Below, piece after piece: positions 9,508-20,948 of a stretch of DNA of 64,000 bases. The notes below the pieces were generated by a model that did not search any database, had not been told where the DNA came from, and saw nothing but the letters and a program-made list of their open reading frames with translations. The DNA is from Begonia masoniana (lineage: Eukaryota; Streptophyta; Magnoliopsida; Cucurbitales; Begoniaceae). Each line of letters starts with the position of its first letter. Positions within the stretch are counted from its first letter, which is position 1. The position numbers were made by a program, and so were the translations under genes. The DNA lies in the NCBI GenBank assembly GCA_022432975.1, contig CM039509.1, positions 20,491,432 to 20,555,431 on the forward strand, written 5' to 3'.

Positions 9508-12093
9508 TGTAACACCCGAAATTTTCCTATAACGTACATAGTCTTAATTTAGGCTATGTTATGGAAGTTTAACGTTAATCTTAGGGTTACGCTAAGTATA
9601 TGAGATAGAGTGTGAAAGTTGGTGATAAAACATTAGGTTGGAGTAGTTTAGAGTTATTAGTGGTTGAAATAGATGGCATGAAAATTTTTTTTAAAGAAAT
9701 ATGGAAGGGAGGAGGTGTCTTCCACGTTGAAGAGAAATAAAGGAAGAGAAGGGAGAAGTTATTTTATAAAAATTAAAAGTTTTGATGTTAACATTTAAAA
9801 GGTGAAAAAGTGGAGTTTAAATTTAGTTAGGTGTGGGGTAAAATGGCAAAATTTGTCTTCTTCTCTTCTCCTTCCATCATGAACCCTAAGCCCTCCATTG
9901 TTGAAATTTCAAGCTCCCTTTTTTGTGAAGAAAATAGCAAGGTTAGTGGGTTGATTTGATAGGTTTTGTTAGTTAACTAGTTTATGCAATGTTTAGGTAG
10001 TTTCTGTTGAGTTTGTTGAAGAATTTGAAACCCTAGTTAAGAGTCTGAAATTCTGAAATTTGTGATGAGTTTCCCTTCCCTTAGTTGTTAATTAAACCCT
10101 AGAATTTAGATGTTGAAATGGTTTAGAGATGAAAGGGGGAACTAGAAACATGAATTGCCCATGTAGGGCAGAAAAAGGGCAGTTCGGTTTTGCTGGAATC
10201 CGAATTGGTGAACGATTTTTCTTGGACAAATGGACTATGACATTAGATAGTAGACATGTAGAGGTTTACAGAATGAGTTGGATCGTTGAAATCCGATGAA
10301 AAACGAGTTAGTTATGGCCGATTGAAGTTAGACGATGGAAAGTGTGGGAAAATCGAGATTTTGGAGTTTGGATGCTTAGGGTTAGCTAGTTGTTAATAGA
10401 AATAGAGTAAATGTCCTTTAAGTTTAATTGTATAATTACTAAGTGATTTTTCCTATATTTGTTAGGTTAACGAGCGAGTGATTTGTGTACTCGGAGTAAG
10501 CCAACACGTGCAGAGAAACCAGGTAAGTAGAGAAGTGTGTGTTTTGCCTTCGGGCCTACACCATGAAATGGTAGGGTTGTTTGTTTGTTTGGTTATTTTG
10601 TTTTGTGTTTGAGCATTGTATTGACATGCATCAATGTTTTCAAACTACAAAAAAATGAATTTTGAGCATTGACTTGAAATGTGAGCGTGAAATGTAAAAA
10701 GATAAAAAGAATTGCAATTTGGTCTCGAGTAGAGCTGCCTCGTCGGGAATTAGTGCTAAGGTGTAGCATCCCGAGATGGCTCCTAGAGAGATGTACTGCT
10801 TAAGATATGTAATGTGTCGTGAGTATGAACGCCTCGAGTTTAACATGCGAGAGAAAGCATTAGAGGGTTCTACGATCGATGTGGGAGGAGATCGTGTATG
10901 GCCGTCCTAGACGGTTATGGGACGTGTGATGTACGGTCTTGCTCTGCTGGGTCAAGGCGTGGCCGTCCTAGACGGTTATAAGATGTGTTCCTACTTGATC
11001 CACACGGCCTGGTGAAAGATTTATGAAAGGATAATGAAATGAACACAACCGAGAGTTTAGAAACTGCATGTGTTAGGGTTGAGTGTGCATTGTGTATTTT
11101 TACATTCATTATTCCCTACTTGCTAAGCATTAGGTTTACGTTTTGTGTTCTATGGTATAGGTGACGATGAGATCTCAGGTGAGCTTATTGAGGGAGGCCA
11201 GGATTAGGATGCAGTCGGCGACGCACGTGGTATGCTGATGCCAGCAGTTGTCGGGGCGTCTTGAACATGAAGTTGCTGGGAGGTGTGGTAGTTGGTAGTT
11301 TTGTTGGGATGTCAGTCGTGTATATGATGATGGATTTATAAACCTTTTTGGGTGTTTGTTTTGGATATATTGTAAATGTTGTTTCAGGATTTTGGTTTTA
11401 GAAAATTTTACCGTTATGCTGCTCGGTTTTTCGTAAAAGAAACGATGTTCATTTTCACCCATTTTCACGTTTTTGCTGACGTTTAGAGTCATGTATTGTG
11501 AGATTTTTACGTGTCGAAGAGTTAAAAATGTCGGGAAAAGTTTTGGGCAAGTTTTAGGTAATTTGGTTGGGTGAGAATTGAAGAAAATTGAAAAATGATT
11601 GAAGATGGTCGAAGTAGTGCGCTGGTGGCCAAGGAGGAGGCACGCAGGTTGGGGAAGCGTGCACACTGGCGCAGACGTGGTGCGCGTAGCAGGCGCGCGA
11701 TGCGCGCTTCTAGGCCGCACGCAGTGCCCAGCGCCGATCGATCAGCAAAATACACTGTTGCTAATCGAGCGACCCGAGAGGTCGCCGATCAATCGCCTCG
11801 GGTGCCCTTGAGTGCGCACAATGCGTGCAGCGCCTGAGCGCTGGGGGCACGCTGCTGGGCAGTGCACGCACCTAGTGCGCGCGCGCGGGGCGCCCCTTGT
11901 GGCTCACTTTGATTTTTTTTCAAATTTTTCCTATTTTAAATATATTTTAACCTGACCTTTTCCGACAAGTTTTGTACGTATTTTACGCATGTTTTCCAAC
12001 CGTTTTATCGAAAATTAATTTAAACTTTGTTTTAAATATGGTAATGATAAGCAAAGTAGCGCAGCGAGCCGGGGTGGGTTCGGGGGCGTTACA
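9508..12093 (+). repeat. solo LTR, 2,586 bp, inserted in Athila gag-pro
   Basis: Starts TGTAACACCCGAAATTTT and ends GGTTCGGGGGCGTTACA. Flanks are CTAGA (9503-9507) and CCAGA (12094-12098), a 5-bp TSD with one change. Joining the flanks restores the Athila frame between the gag end and protease, so this is an insertion. No internal region, PBS or coding frame is present, hence a solo LTR left by recombination. The LTR holds a conserved 'ttaggttaacgagcgagtga' block near 10466 and a CpG-dense block at 11636-11905. The largest open frame inside (11175-11720, minus) has no domain and is not called. Confidence 0.85.
11636..11905. other. CpG-dense block in solo LTR
   Basis: Many GCGC, CGCG and TGCGC motifs, ending in a GCGCGCGCGGGGCGCCCC run. 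It contrasts sharply with the AT-rich sequence around it (the next 60 bases are T-rich). It may be the R/U5 or a promoter-proximal part of the LTR; the sequence does not show which. Confidence 0.6.
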
Positions 12094-13611
12094 CCAGATA
12101 TTTTAACCTTTGAGGAAGCTTCCTCTAAATGATGGCGCTACACCATTTAGTAAGTGCAATAGTGCCATACTCCTCGAACTTCTGCTTGTGAGAGAGAATA
12201 TTTTTCATAAACTTAGCATAGCTCGGCATTTGTTTTAAAGCATCGGCGAATGGAATATTAATGTGGAACTTTTTGAAGACATTAAGGAACTTAGAAAACT
12301 GTTTATCAAGCTTCACATTATTCAATCTTTACAGAAATGGCACTTTAGTTGGAGTTACTTGCACCGGAGAAGGATTAGATGGTAGAGATTTTTTAGCTTC
12401 ATATTTAATTGTACCCTCATTAGCAACTTTAGGGACACCTTACTCTTTTTGTACCGGTTCAATTACAGTTCCTCGGCGAGTGGTAATTGCATTACATTGA
12501 TCTTTCGGATTTACTTCGGTGTTGCTAGGTAGTGAACCTTGAGGCCTCCCATTAATGACACTAGCAAATTGACCAAGTTGATTCTCGAGACTACGAATTT
12601 GAGCCGATTGATTCAGCATCATTGTACGGGTTTCGGTCATAAATTGCATAAGGGCTGCCTCGAGATCATTTGTCTTCTCAACTTGTTGAGATGGACCCGA
12701 TTGAGATGCTTGAGGTATTTGCATAGTATTTTGGGAATTTTGCCATGAGAAATTTGGATGTTGTTGCCACACTGTATTAGAAGCATTGGAGTTGGGATTA
12801 TCTTGCCTATTAAAATTCCCCATGTAGTTAGTTTATTCTGTAGATTCATTCGGCAAAGGATTGCCCATTTGGCATTCTTCACTCGGGTGTGGTCCCTGAC
12901 ACGATTGACAATTAGACATCGGTACTTTCCTCACGCTAGCCGCCATATGGGATTTCTGTAGCTGTTTAGTCAATAAGGCAACTTGTAATATTAAGGCTTT
13001 CATTGCCTCAATCTCTGAGTTACCAGTTGTACGCTTCATAATGGAACACTCCACAGGACATTGGTCATTGTTAAGTGTCAATTCCTCTAATAAATTATGT
13101 GTAGCTTCTTCAGTTTTTCTCATTAAAGCACCACCTACAGCTGCATTCACTAGAGTTTTAGTAGATGATGAAAGTCCTACATAAAAGGTTTGGATGTGCA
13201 TCCACTTCAGTAAGCCATGGTTATGACATTTTCTCAGCATATCCTTGAATCGCGCCCATGCCTCATATAAAGTTTCCCCATCGAGTTGACTGAAATTGAT
13301 TATATCAATTCAGAATTTAGCAATCTTCTCAAAAGTAAAGAACTTGGAGAGGAACTTCTGACATAGTTCTTCCCAAGTAGTAATAGAGTTAGCAGGAAAA
13401 GAGTTAAGTCAATTCTTTGCGCGATCTCGTAATGAAAACGGACACAACCGCAACCTCACTGTATCATCCCCCACGTTGTGGAATCGGAAAGTATCACAAA
13501 CTTCCAAAAAATTTGTAATATGATCTTTGGGATCCTCATAAGATAGTCCATTGAACTGAGACTGTTGAATCATATGCAAAGTGCCCACTTAATTTCAAAA
13601 TTAGCAGCAAT
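12094..13611 (-). pseudogene. Athila gag, central and C-terminal part
   Basis: Three open pieces on the minus strand carry the Athila-type Gag: 'HNHGLLKWMHIQTFYVGLS' and 'NAAVGGALMRKTEEA' (12833-13240), the knuckle-like 'CQSCQGPHPSEECQMG' (within the same piece), a Q/N-rich stretch 'GNFNRQDNP...' (12440-12823) and the 'KLDKQFSKFLNVFKKFHINIPFADALKQMPSYAKFMK' region just before protease, of which only parts are quoted here. Frameshifts separate the pieces and a TAG precedes the protease join. The N-terminal part continues at 16431-16645 beyond the second solo LTR. Confidence 0.75.
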
Positions 13612-14164
13612 TGTAACGACTCGGGGAGGATCGCCACGAAATTCTTGACTTTACATAAAACTTTAACTCATATTTGAACTCTTTTCTCCTTCTCTTTTTT
13701 TTTCTTTATAACAGTATACCTAACAGGCTTAAAGACTTCAACTTAATGGTTGGAAAGTTAGTCCCTCGTATATGCTTCCAATCGACGTAGAAGTTGCATG
13801 GGTCTGCATGCATCAACAGATAGACATTGCATCTTCCGGATGGCACGTGCACCCCCCATGACTCAATTAAACACCTATCGGCAGATGCGAATGCTCGCAT
13901 AGACCGACGATCACGTGCATCTCGTGTGGCCAATTTAAAACATCCACCGATAGACATGTGAGATTCACGTGTTCATCTATGACGTCTTCCGATAGCTTAC
14001 AAGCTCTATATCATCCGATCACTAAACGACAAGTTATCATTTACATCATCCGGCGAGGGAATATACTTCATCTTCCGGTGAAATAGGGAAACATCATCCG
14101 ATGGACATGTGCTCCCCACGTGCATAATTAAAACATGACCCGGCCACTAAACGACAAGGAAACC

Positions 14165-14442
14165 CTCACATCGTCCGATGGCTAAACACTCTATATCTGC
14201 CGATCACTAGACGACAAAATGGAACTTTCATCATCCGATGGCTAACACTCTACATCTGCCGATCGCTAGACGACAAAATAGCACTTTCATCATCCGATGG
14301 CTAACACTCTACATCTGCCGATCGCTAGACGACAAAATAGCACTTTCATCATCCGATGGCTAAACACTCTACATCTGCCGATCGCTAGACGACAAAATAG
14401 CACTTTCATCATCCGATGGCTAAACACTCTACATCTGCCGAT
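14165..14442. repeat. 59-60-bp tandem repeat, about 4.7 copies
   Basis: 'catcatccgatgg' starts at 14229, 14288, 14347 and 14407, giving spacings of 59, 59 and 60; an earlier diverged copy starts near 14168. Each unit carries 'ctctacatctgccgatc' and 'tagacgacaaaat'. Shorter CATCCGGTG motifs follow up to about 14490. Confidence 0.9.
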
Positions 14443-15099
14443 GGAGAAACATATTACATCTTCCGGTGACGTCATCCGGTGAAGTCATCCGGACTCAATC
14501 GTTCGACTCCTATCATTTGACATCTGCCGATGACGTCAGCTGGATGAATGCCTCATCCAGCTTCTATCTTATGGCAGTAAAACACTATGATCATCAAACA
14601 ACCTCATCCAACAGAAAAATACTACAACTCACTCAAACCTCAACTTGGAAATTATAAACCTTAATGAGTAAAAACCATATCCCATACAAGATACACTTAG
14701 CGGAAGGCTTAAGCAAAACATGTCATTTATAACCCTTGAAATCATTAACAGATTCTGAAGTCAAACCATTCAAAATCTGAATCTCATTGTTATAAGAAAA
14801 CTCTATTCTACTTAGTCATCTGTTTATCATAAACTTCTCTGACTTACAATGGGTATAACCAGGGAACTTGATCGCCTATCCAGCCTTCACTGTCACACTG
14901 AGCATCCTCCAGCAACCAAGCTTAGACATCTTCATTGACCTTGAGTTCCTCACCTGAAAACTCGTCACCTACATCATAAGGTTTGAACTATAAGCCTAAT
15001 ACTTAGTAAGGAATGCAACACTACATGGATGCATGAATGCACAATTTGGGAAAATCACATGTTCATAAGTCTTTTCTTGTTCATGTCTTTGCTCGTAAT

Positions 15100-15255
15100 C
15101 ATCATTCATAGTCATGGATCATATTCATCATTCATAGTCATTGATCATATTCATCATTCATAGTCATTGATCATATTCATCATTCATAATCATTGATCAT
15201 ATTCATCATTCATAGTCATTGATCATATTCATCATTCATAGTCGTTGTTCATATT
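15100..15255. repeat. 26-bp tandem repeat, 6 copies
   Basis: Unit 'catcattcatagtcattg' plus 'atcatatt' repeats six times with one or two changes each; the last copy is the most diverged. It lies inside the solo LTR. Confidence 0.9.
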
Positions 15256-16430
15256 CTTTGTTTAGGTTGTGTGGACCAAGAGAGGATTTGTGCCGGTAAA
15301 CGGGGTTCGACAGTGAGTTTGATCTTGTTCCCTACTGCGGGTCGTATTCATATGTTCTTCTTTGGACTGTGACATACGCCGAACCGCCCCCAACCCTCAC
15401 TTAATCCACGTTGCATAAGTCTTATACATATACTTATATACATACATATCTTGTTCATGGAAAACATGCGTTAAAACATTTTCTTCTGCTTGAAAAACAT
15501 TCATGATGCATGAACATGAGAGCTTTTAACTCATCAAACTATGACAAGGATCATACCAGAGCAGACAACTTCACAATCACTAACAGGTCATCACAGGGTG
15601 TAACTCGCAACATACATAAATCCTTCAAGTGCAGACAAGCTCATAATCATAAGGTAAACATTAGACATCTCAACCTAGTACTCCTACGATGTAGGGCTCT
15701 ATTAGACGGAAATCTTAATACATTCACTTACCTGGTCTCCTTAGCTCTTGAGCTCCTTTCTCTTCAAATTTCTTCACCTAAACATTTACATTGCAGTAGT
15801 TAAAACAAAATTCTAATAGTTCTAATCTCGAGTTATCCTAAGATCTATTAGCTAAAGTTATTCCCGAATCCTTGGTTTGATATACTGTGCAAAATCTGAA
15901 ATCCAAAATAAAACAAACGGGTTCCACTATCGATTAAATCTGAGCTGATTACTTAAAATGTCCAGAATCGATTCGGGTTGGCATTACTACTCTCAGATTC
16001 TAAAATGTTCTGATGCTACTCGGCCATTGATAAAATCCGAGTTCAAATGCCGAGCTGAAAACAGAACTCCAAACACAAACAGATAACTACATTGTCCATT
16101 TCATACCTCGGGTGCGGATTCGTAGAGGAATGCGGCTAGAAACCGGTCTTCGGCGAGGAAGACACTAATAGCAGAAAGTTAGGATGTGCGAGAGAAGAAA
16201 TCGCCGAAAAGGGTGGTGTCGGCTACAGTGGTTTAAATGAGGTTTGAATCCTTTCCTTTTTCTTTAAATACTGGCCTCAATCCTCCATTATTACAATTTT
16301 GCCACCCAACCTAGTTTAAATCCACATGTAATTAATTGAGCTTGGCATAAATCTTAAACTACGAAGGTTAAATACTTATGACCGTTAATACAGTTAAGAA
16401 AATCACCTGGCCGTTGACTCGGGTGTTACA

Positions 16431-16645
16431 GCAATGGCCAGCTTTCAAATAGCAGAATGAATATCGAAAACAGTAGGTATGACATAATCCAACAAAGTTT
16501 GGTTCTTAGCATTGTCTTCCCCATTATCTCCCATGATGTCACACGATTTTTGAATAGCTTCTCTTTTCTGTTTACGATTTTATCGACAAGTACGCTCGAT
16601 TTCAAGATTAAGAGGGAGAAGATTGGCATCTCCTTCTTTACGCAT
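16431..16645 (-). pseudogene. Athila gag N-terminal part
   Basis: An ATG at 16645 opens 'MRKEGDANLLPLNLEIERTC', the characteristic start of this Gag group, 95 bases downstream of the PBS. A stop (R-to-stop type) follows directly, another occurs before 'KLAIA', and the frame then meets the solo LTR at 16430. The start was chosen because it gives the recognised N-terminus. Confidence 0.65.
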
Positions 16646-16739
16646 GCACCTGGAAATAACACGCAAGTGAAAATAAAAAAAAATAGAATTCAAAATTAAA
16701 CTAAAAATAATTAATTCGATAGTAATAATGAAGTCCCCA

Positions 16740-16751
16740 GCAACGGCGCCA
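16740..16751 (-). promoter_or_regulatory. Athila primer-binding site
   Basis: On the minus strand TGGCGCCGTTGC followed by TGGGGAC. This is the usual Athila/Tat-type PBS. It sits about six bases after the end of the LTR and fixes the element on the minus strand. Confidence 0.85.
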
Positions 16752-16757
16752 AAAACT

Positions 16758-17606
16758 TGTTGTGAAAAATTTTTACGCCAATATACGTGTCGCAAAAGTA
16801 ATAAAGTTCGTAAGTACGAATCGATCTCTTGAGGACTAGTTTTACTAATTATTAAACTAATTAGTTCCAATTTAATTTGTATCACAATGTTTTGATAATT
16901 TTTTATTTAAAGTAAGCAACAAATTAACTAAATTAAATAACAGCAATATTAAATAAAGTTGTAGAAATTAATATGAGAAAACTCTAGGGTTTACGATTTC
17001 ACCTAAATTAATCATATTTAATAACCCTAGTCCAAGTTATCAAAGCTATTTCTATGTGTTGATGGCAATTTCACGGATATATTTATCAATCTCTCTCGAG
17101 TAATGACAAACTTATTCAATTAACGGATTATTACCTCTCGGTCTCTAACCCTAAGAATTGATTGAATACATTAAGAACGAGAAATTAAAATACCATATAA
17201 ACGCATTAACTATCTCTAGCCTAACATCCTTTTCATGGTAAACTATCCATTGCATGATTATTTATCTCCTCTCGATCTCAAAATAATCCTACGAACATGC
17301 TATTGTTGATCAAGCAATCACAAGTATTAAGAACAGAATAAATTACTCAACATAATATCAAAACAAAAAATTAATTACTTGAATTAAAAGAAAAACTAAA
17401 CAGTCATAATTCGACTACATCGTAGCCCCAGAAAAGTAAATTAGTTTATGCTAGAATAAAGAGAAACAGCGAGAATAATAAAGATGTTTATAGTTCAGAA
17501 GAGAAAGAGAAAAAAAAAACTATGCTGAAATTCAATTCCCGAAGCTCTCGCTCCGTTCCGGTTTCCATCTCTTTCTCTAGGTTTTTGCTATCTCCCCACC
17601 CCCCCC
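16758..17606 (-). repeat. Athila 5' LTR, PBS-proximal part
   Basis: Runs from the PBS side to the insertion point of element G in a C-run. It continues at 23937-24533. No genes. Confidence 0.7.
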
Positions 17607-18511
17607 TGTCACACAGTTAAATTCTTGCCCGAATTTTCACCAAGTATGATGGCGCCAAGTCCACGACTATGGCCAGCCCCTCACCAATAATGCGGATAAT
17701 AGAAGAGACACAAGTATTTACAGGAGGACCCCTCCCAACCTTCCTTGATTTCTGAAAACAAGAACTAGGAACAATTTCTCTCCAAGGCAAACCACAATGC
17801 TCAAGACACTCTTCCACTCGAAGTTGATGTCTTTGGCTTGGTTGCTCATGGCCTATTTATACACAAATGGCCAAGGCCATGTACATGAATCCTCATAAGT
17901 GCAAGCACTAACATAAATAAGCACTAACATAAATGAGAGCACTAACATGAATGAAGCACTAACATAAATGAGAGCACTAATATGAATGAGAGCACTAACA
18001 TAAATGAGAGCACTAACATAAATGACCTTCTGCCTTCCTGCGTGGGCCTGCCCCATCGACCCAGCGCCATATGTGGACTGCACCACTCCAAGTGATCCAG
18101 CCCGCGTGCCTCAAGTGCCCACCAACACTTAGTCATAATTTTCCATGCCATAGGAGGATGCCCCGCGCCTCCTATCATGCCTAGGTCCTCGACCCATGCA
18201 CCATGCACCATGATTGTCTTGACATCGCCACACACGGCTTGTTGATCTTGTCGCACCACTTTGCCCCATGTCTAGAACTCGTGGTGTGGCCAACTTGCCT
18301 TGAGCGCCCCATATCGCTCCGTGTCCTTTGTCTCGCCAACTATCATGTTTCAAGAGCCCGGCTCTTGCCTTTTTGAGCACACCGACCCACTTGGCCCCGT
18401 ACTCAACCTTTGTGCACACCAACCATCATGGTTGCACTCTTGTCCAGGCTTGTGCCCGCCAACGCCCACGATTGCCGCACTATCATGGACCATGGAAAGT
18501 GGTCCGTGACA
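17607..18511 (-). repeat. G 3' LTR (905 bp)
   Basis: TGTCACACAG...GGTCCGTGACA. Contains only six to seven units of the 18-bp repeat (about 17898-18023) and a TATAAATA element on the minus strand (17854-17861). Short frames in it have no domains. Confidence 0.88.
17854..17861 (-). promoter_or_regulatory. TATA box in G LTR
   Basis: TATAAATA on the minus strand, upstream of the conserved LTR body. The same box is present in the other LTR at 22280-22287. It lies on the downstream side of the 18-bp repeat in the sense of transcription, so the repeat lies in U3. Confidence 0.55.
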
Positions 18512-18946
18512 ATCTCCCCCACATACCATGGTTGACATCCTCGTCAACCCCCAACTAGGTCCACCTCTTGAAATGCCATAGACCCACGTCCTCCCAGATA
18601 GCTTCCATAAGCCCACTTCAAGTTGTCTCCAAACAATTGTAGCACCCACTTGATTTTGGATGTCCCACATCTATGCACGGTAATTGGCTTTCCTCCAAAG
18701 ACTTGCGCCCTCCCATCACTCGGCTCCCACGCCCAAAAGCTTCAACAAACCCTCCTCGACTAGCTTTTGTTGATGATGGTACCTTTGACAAAACTTGTCA
18801 AATGCCGTAGTCCTTGCCTTCCTCATGTCCGTTTGAGTTGCTTAGCGACCACCTTTGCCTCCCTTTTGCATCCACTTCGCCCACCTTGACTCGGTCAAAT
18901 GCACCATGGATTCCGAAGGCCTTTACGGAACCTGAAAGTCTCCTCA
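18512..18946 (-). other. G 3' untranslated interior
   Basis: Sequence between the gag stop and the 3' LTR, ending in the PPT. I see no protease or polymerase motif on either strand. Confidence 0.5.
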
Positions 18947-19066
18947 TCACTTCCTTGCAAGGGGACCACCCACCCCCTTTTGTTGCTCCACAACGGTGTC
19001 TAGTAGTTGAAGTGAATTCACCCGATACACCTCCTCATCACCACTAGAAATGGTCTTGACAAGTTG
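18947..19066 (-). pseudogene. G gag C-terminal exon-like piece beyond insertion
   Basis: When the 19072-20948 insertion and one TSD copy are set aside, the Gag frame that stops being Gag-like at 20949 continues here for about 39 codons to a TGA at 18947-18949. The piece contains 'NSLQLLDTVVEQQKG'. This shows the host gag frame was open when the insertion occurred, and gives a Gag of about 384 residues. Confidence 0.65.
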
Positions 19067-19071
19067 CATGG

Positions 19072-19250
19072 TGTAACATCCCCGAACCCACCCTAGCTCG
19101 GTGCGCTACTTGGCTCACTCTAACCCCAATAATGTACAAAAAAAAACATCGGACACAGCAGAATTTAAAGATAAATCTCCCAAAGCTCTCACATATCATA
19201 TCTAGCTGCCTAAACTCACTAATTTCTCTTAGGGTCGCTCCGAGTTAAAT
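19072..19250 (-). repeat. inverted-repeat arm, left
   Basis: Near-identical to the reverse complement of 20500-20676, including a poly-T/A run and a 'catatcatatctagctgcc' stretch. Only a handful of substitutions and a poly-A length change separate the arms. Confidence 0.85.
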
Positions 19251-20499
19251 GAAATGTTAGCCCGGGTAGACGTGATAGTCTTTAGGAAATATATGAGTTA
19301 TATCTTAGTGTGAAAAGAATGCGAACATGTTGAGTTGAATGTAAGGTGAGATGCATAAACATAACTAACCTAGGTGTTTGTAGGAATCGCCTAGGATTGT
19401 TACCTTTAAGGATAAAATTAGAATAGATAGAATTTGACCCTAGTTAGCAAACCCTTGGGAGTACGAGAAAGTATTAGGATAAGATGAACTCGATAGAAGT
19501 TTGAACTTGAAAATGAAATTGTTGAGAGACACCTTAGACCGTCGTAATGCCATTACTATGAACTTATGAGGTACGTGAGTGGTTGAGTGTGAGAGTACGT
19601 GATTAGAAGGATTAGGAATTTAGATGTCTTGATTAAGTGGGGTCTCTTGAATTAAGATGATGTTTTGGGATATAGACTAAGGTACGCAATGTTGGAATGT
19701 ATGGTGAATCAGTGAGAATAAGTAGGATATTGGGAGTAAGGGTGTTAAGTTAGCTACAACAAGTTTAGGTTGTTGGGTGACTTGCGGTAAAGAAATTTAG
19801 GATAATATCTAGAAACCGAGTTGGAAAAGTAAAAGAGAGTTGGCGAACTTAAGCGTGAGATGTGAATATGAACTCGAGTATTAGTAGAGGTTGGGAGAGA
19901 TAAGCTAAAAGAATGATGAGATTAAATTCTAGATTCTGGACGGACATATGAGAGAGATTAGTTAACTAAGAGAGAGAGTTAGGATAAGAGAGTTAGCCCT
20001 TATATGAAGTTAAAGAACTTAGAGGAAGTTTGAAAGGATAGGTAAGGAGTGATTAACTTAGTTAATAAAATGTGTAAGAGTACATAGTTATGAAAGTTAG
20101 ACTAAGTTATGCGTTTGAACTATGTTAGTGGGTAAAGAGTAAGGTAAGTGAGGAGATTAGTACATTCTAATGGAGAATAGTGGATAGGAAGACATGAAGT
20201 GCATAAATATTATGGAAGTTTTGAGGTCGAAAGGAAGGGCGTAAATAACATTTCGGGTGTCGAGTGTAAAGTCGGGAAAGAGTCAGTTGAGACTTAAGAA
20301 TTTGAGTGTTTGGTAATGACTGAAATTAGGAGTTAGCCAAAGTGAGCATAGTGAATATTTGGAGATTTTGTATGCTGGTTATTTAAGTAAGAGGATTCTG
20401 GATTGGTTGGGATTGGATTTTATGCAGGTATTTAGCATTTTGGAGGCGCCATTTTCAGGCGTTACTCTGTCAAAATTTTCAGAAAAGACGCCGTGGTAT

Positions 20500-20676
20500 T
20501 TAACGGTTAGAATTAAGAGAAATTAGTGAGTCTAGGCAGCTAGATATGATATGTGAGAGCTTCGGGAGATTTAGCTTTAAATTCTGCTGTGTCCGATGTT
20601 TTTTTTTTTTGTACATTATTGGGGTTAGAGTGAGCCAAGTAACGCATCGAGCCAAGGTGGGTTCGGGGGTGTTACA
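20500..20676 (+). repeat. inverted-repeat arm, right (LTR end)
   Basis: Ends GGTTCGGGGGTGTTACA and is followed after three bases by a PBS, so it is a genuine 3' end of a 5' LTR read on the plus strand. Confidence 0.85.
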
Positions 20677-20679
20677 AGA

Positions 20680-20691
20680 TGGTATCAGAGC
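20680..20691 (+). promoter_or_regulatory. embedded primer-binding site
   Basis: TGGTATCAGAGC (initiator-Met type) three bases after the LTR end at 20676. Its strand is opposite to the outer termini of the insertion. Confidence 0.75.
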
Positions 20692-20948
20692 ATAAATGGT
20701 CAAAGTCGTTTAAAGGATTACCCGACAATGCCGGCCGCCATGCAACGTGATTCACCGACTGTAAGTATTTCTTTACTTTTACTTTTAGTTAGTTTCTATC
20801 TAAGAGATTGGTTTGGAGACAGTGAAACAGAGATTAGAGAATCTTAGGATGATAAGTGACTCTCCAATTCTTCCTTTCTAATTTAGATCCATAACTTAAT
20901 TAAATCTAAAGCAATATTCCTTGAGGAAAAAAAATCTCGGGTGTTACA

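Larger units (their letters stand above)
13612..16430 (-). repeat. solo LTR, 2,819 bp, inserted in Athila gag
   Basis: On the plus strand it starts TGTAACGACTCGGGG and ends GACTCGGGTGTTACA; the opposite orientation (starting TGTAACACCCGAGTC) matches the pattern of element B, so I place it on the minus strand. A perfect 5-bp TSD GCAAT flanks it (13607-13611, 16431-16435). Joining the flanks restores the Gag frame across ANFEIK. It contains two tandem arrays, listed separately. A GAAGAGAA-rich block with 'cggcgaggaag' near 16150 resembles the block near 54240 in B. No coding frame is supported. Confidence 0.85.
19072..20948 (-). mobile_element. rearranged LTR-derived insertion with internal inverted repeat
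   Basis: Ends are TGTAACATCCCCG (19072) and CTCGGGTGTTACA (20948), flanked by perfect TSD CATGG (19067-19071, 20949-20953), so it entered as an integrase-type insertion on the minus strand. The left 175 bp (19072-19250) recur inverted at 20500-20676. That inner copy is followed on the plus strand by AGATGGTATCAGAGC, an LTR end plus PBS, then a leader with GTAAGT at 20761. Thus a plus-strand LTR end, PBS and leader are embedded in a minus-strand LTR-bounded unit. No coding frame is present. Confidence 0.75.

Noticed and set aside
11175..11837. 181-, 77- and 80-codon frames in the solo LTR
   Set aside because: Overlapping on both strands in a CpG-rich LTR part with no recognised family.
14165..15255. 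CRISPR-like arrays
   Set aside because: Units are directly abutting tandem repeats without unique spacers, in a plant LTR.
18129..18670. Several 60-106-codon frames in G LTR and 3' interior
   Set aside because: They lie in LTR or untranslated DNA on both strands without domains; equivalents recur in the other LTR by duplication.
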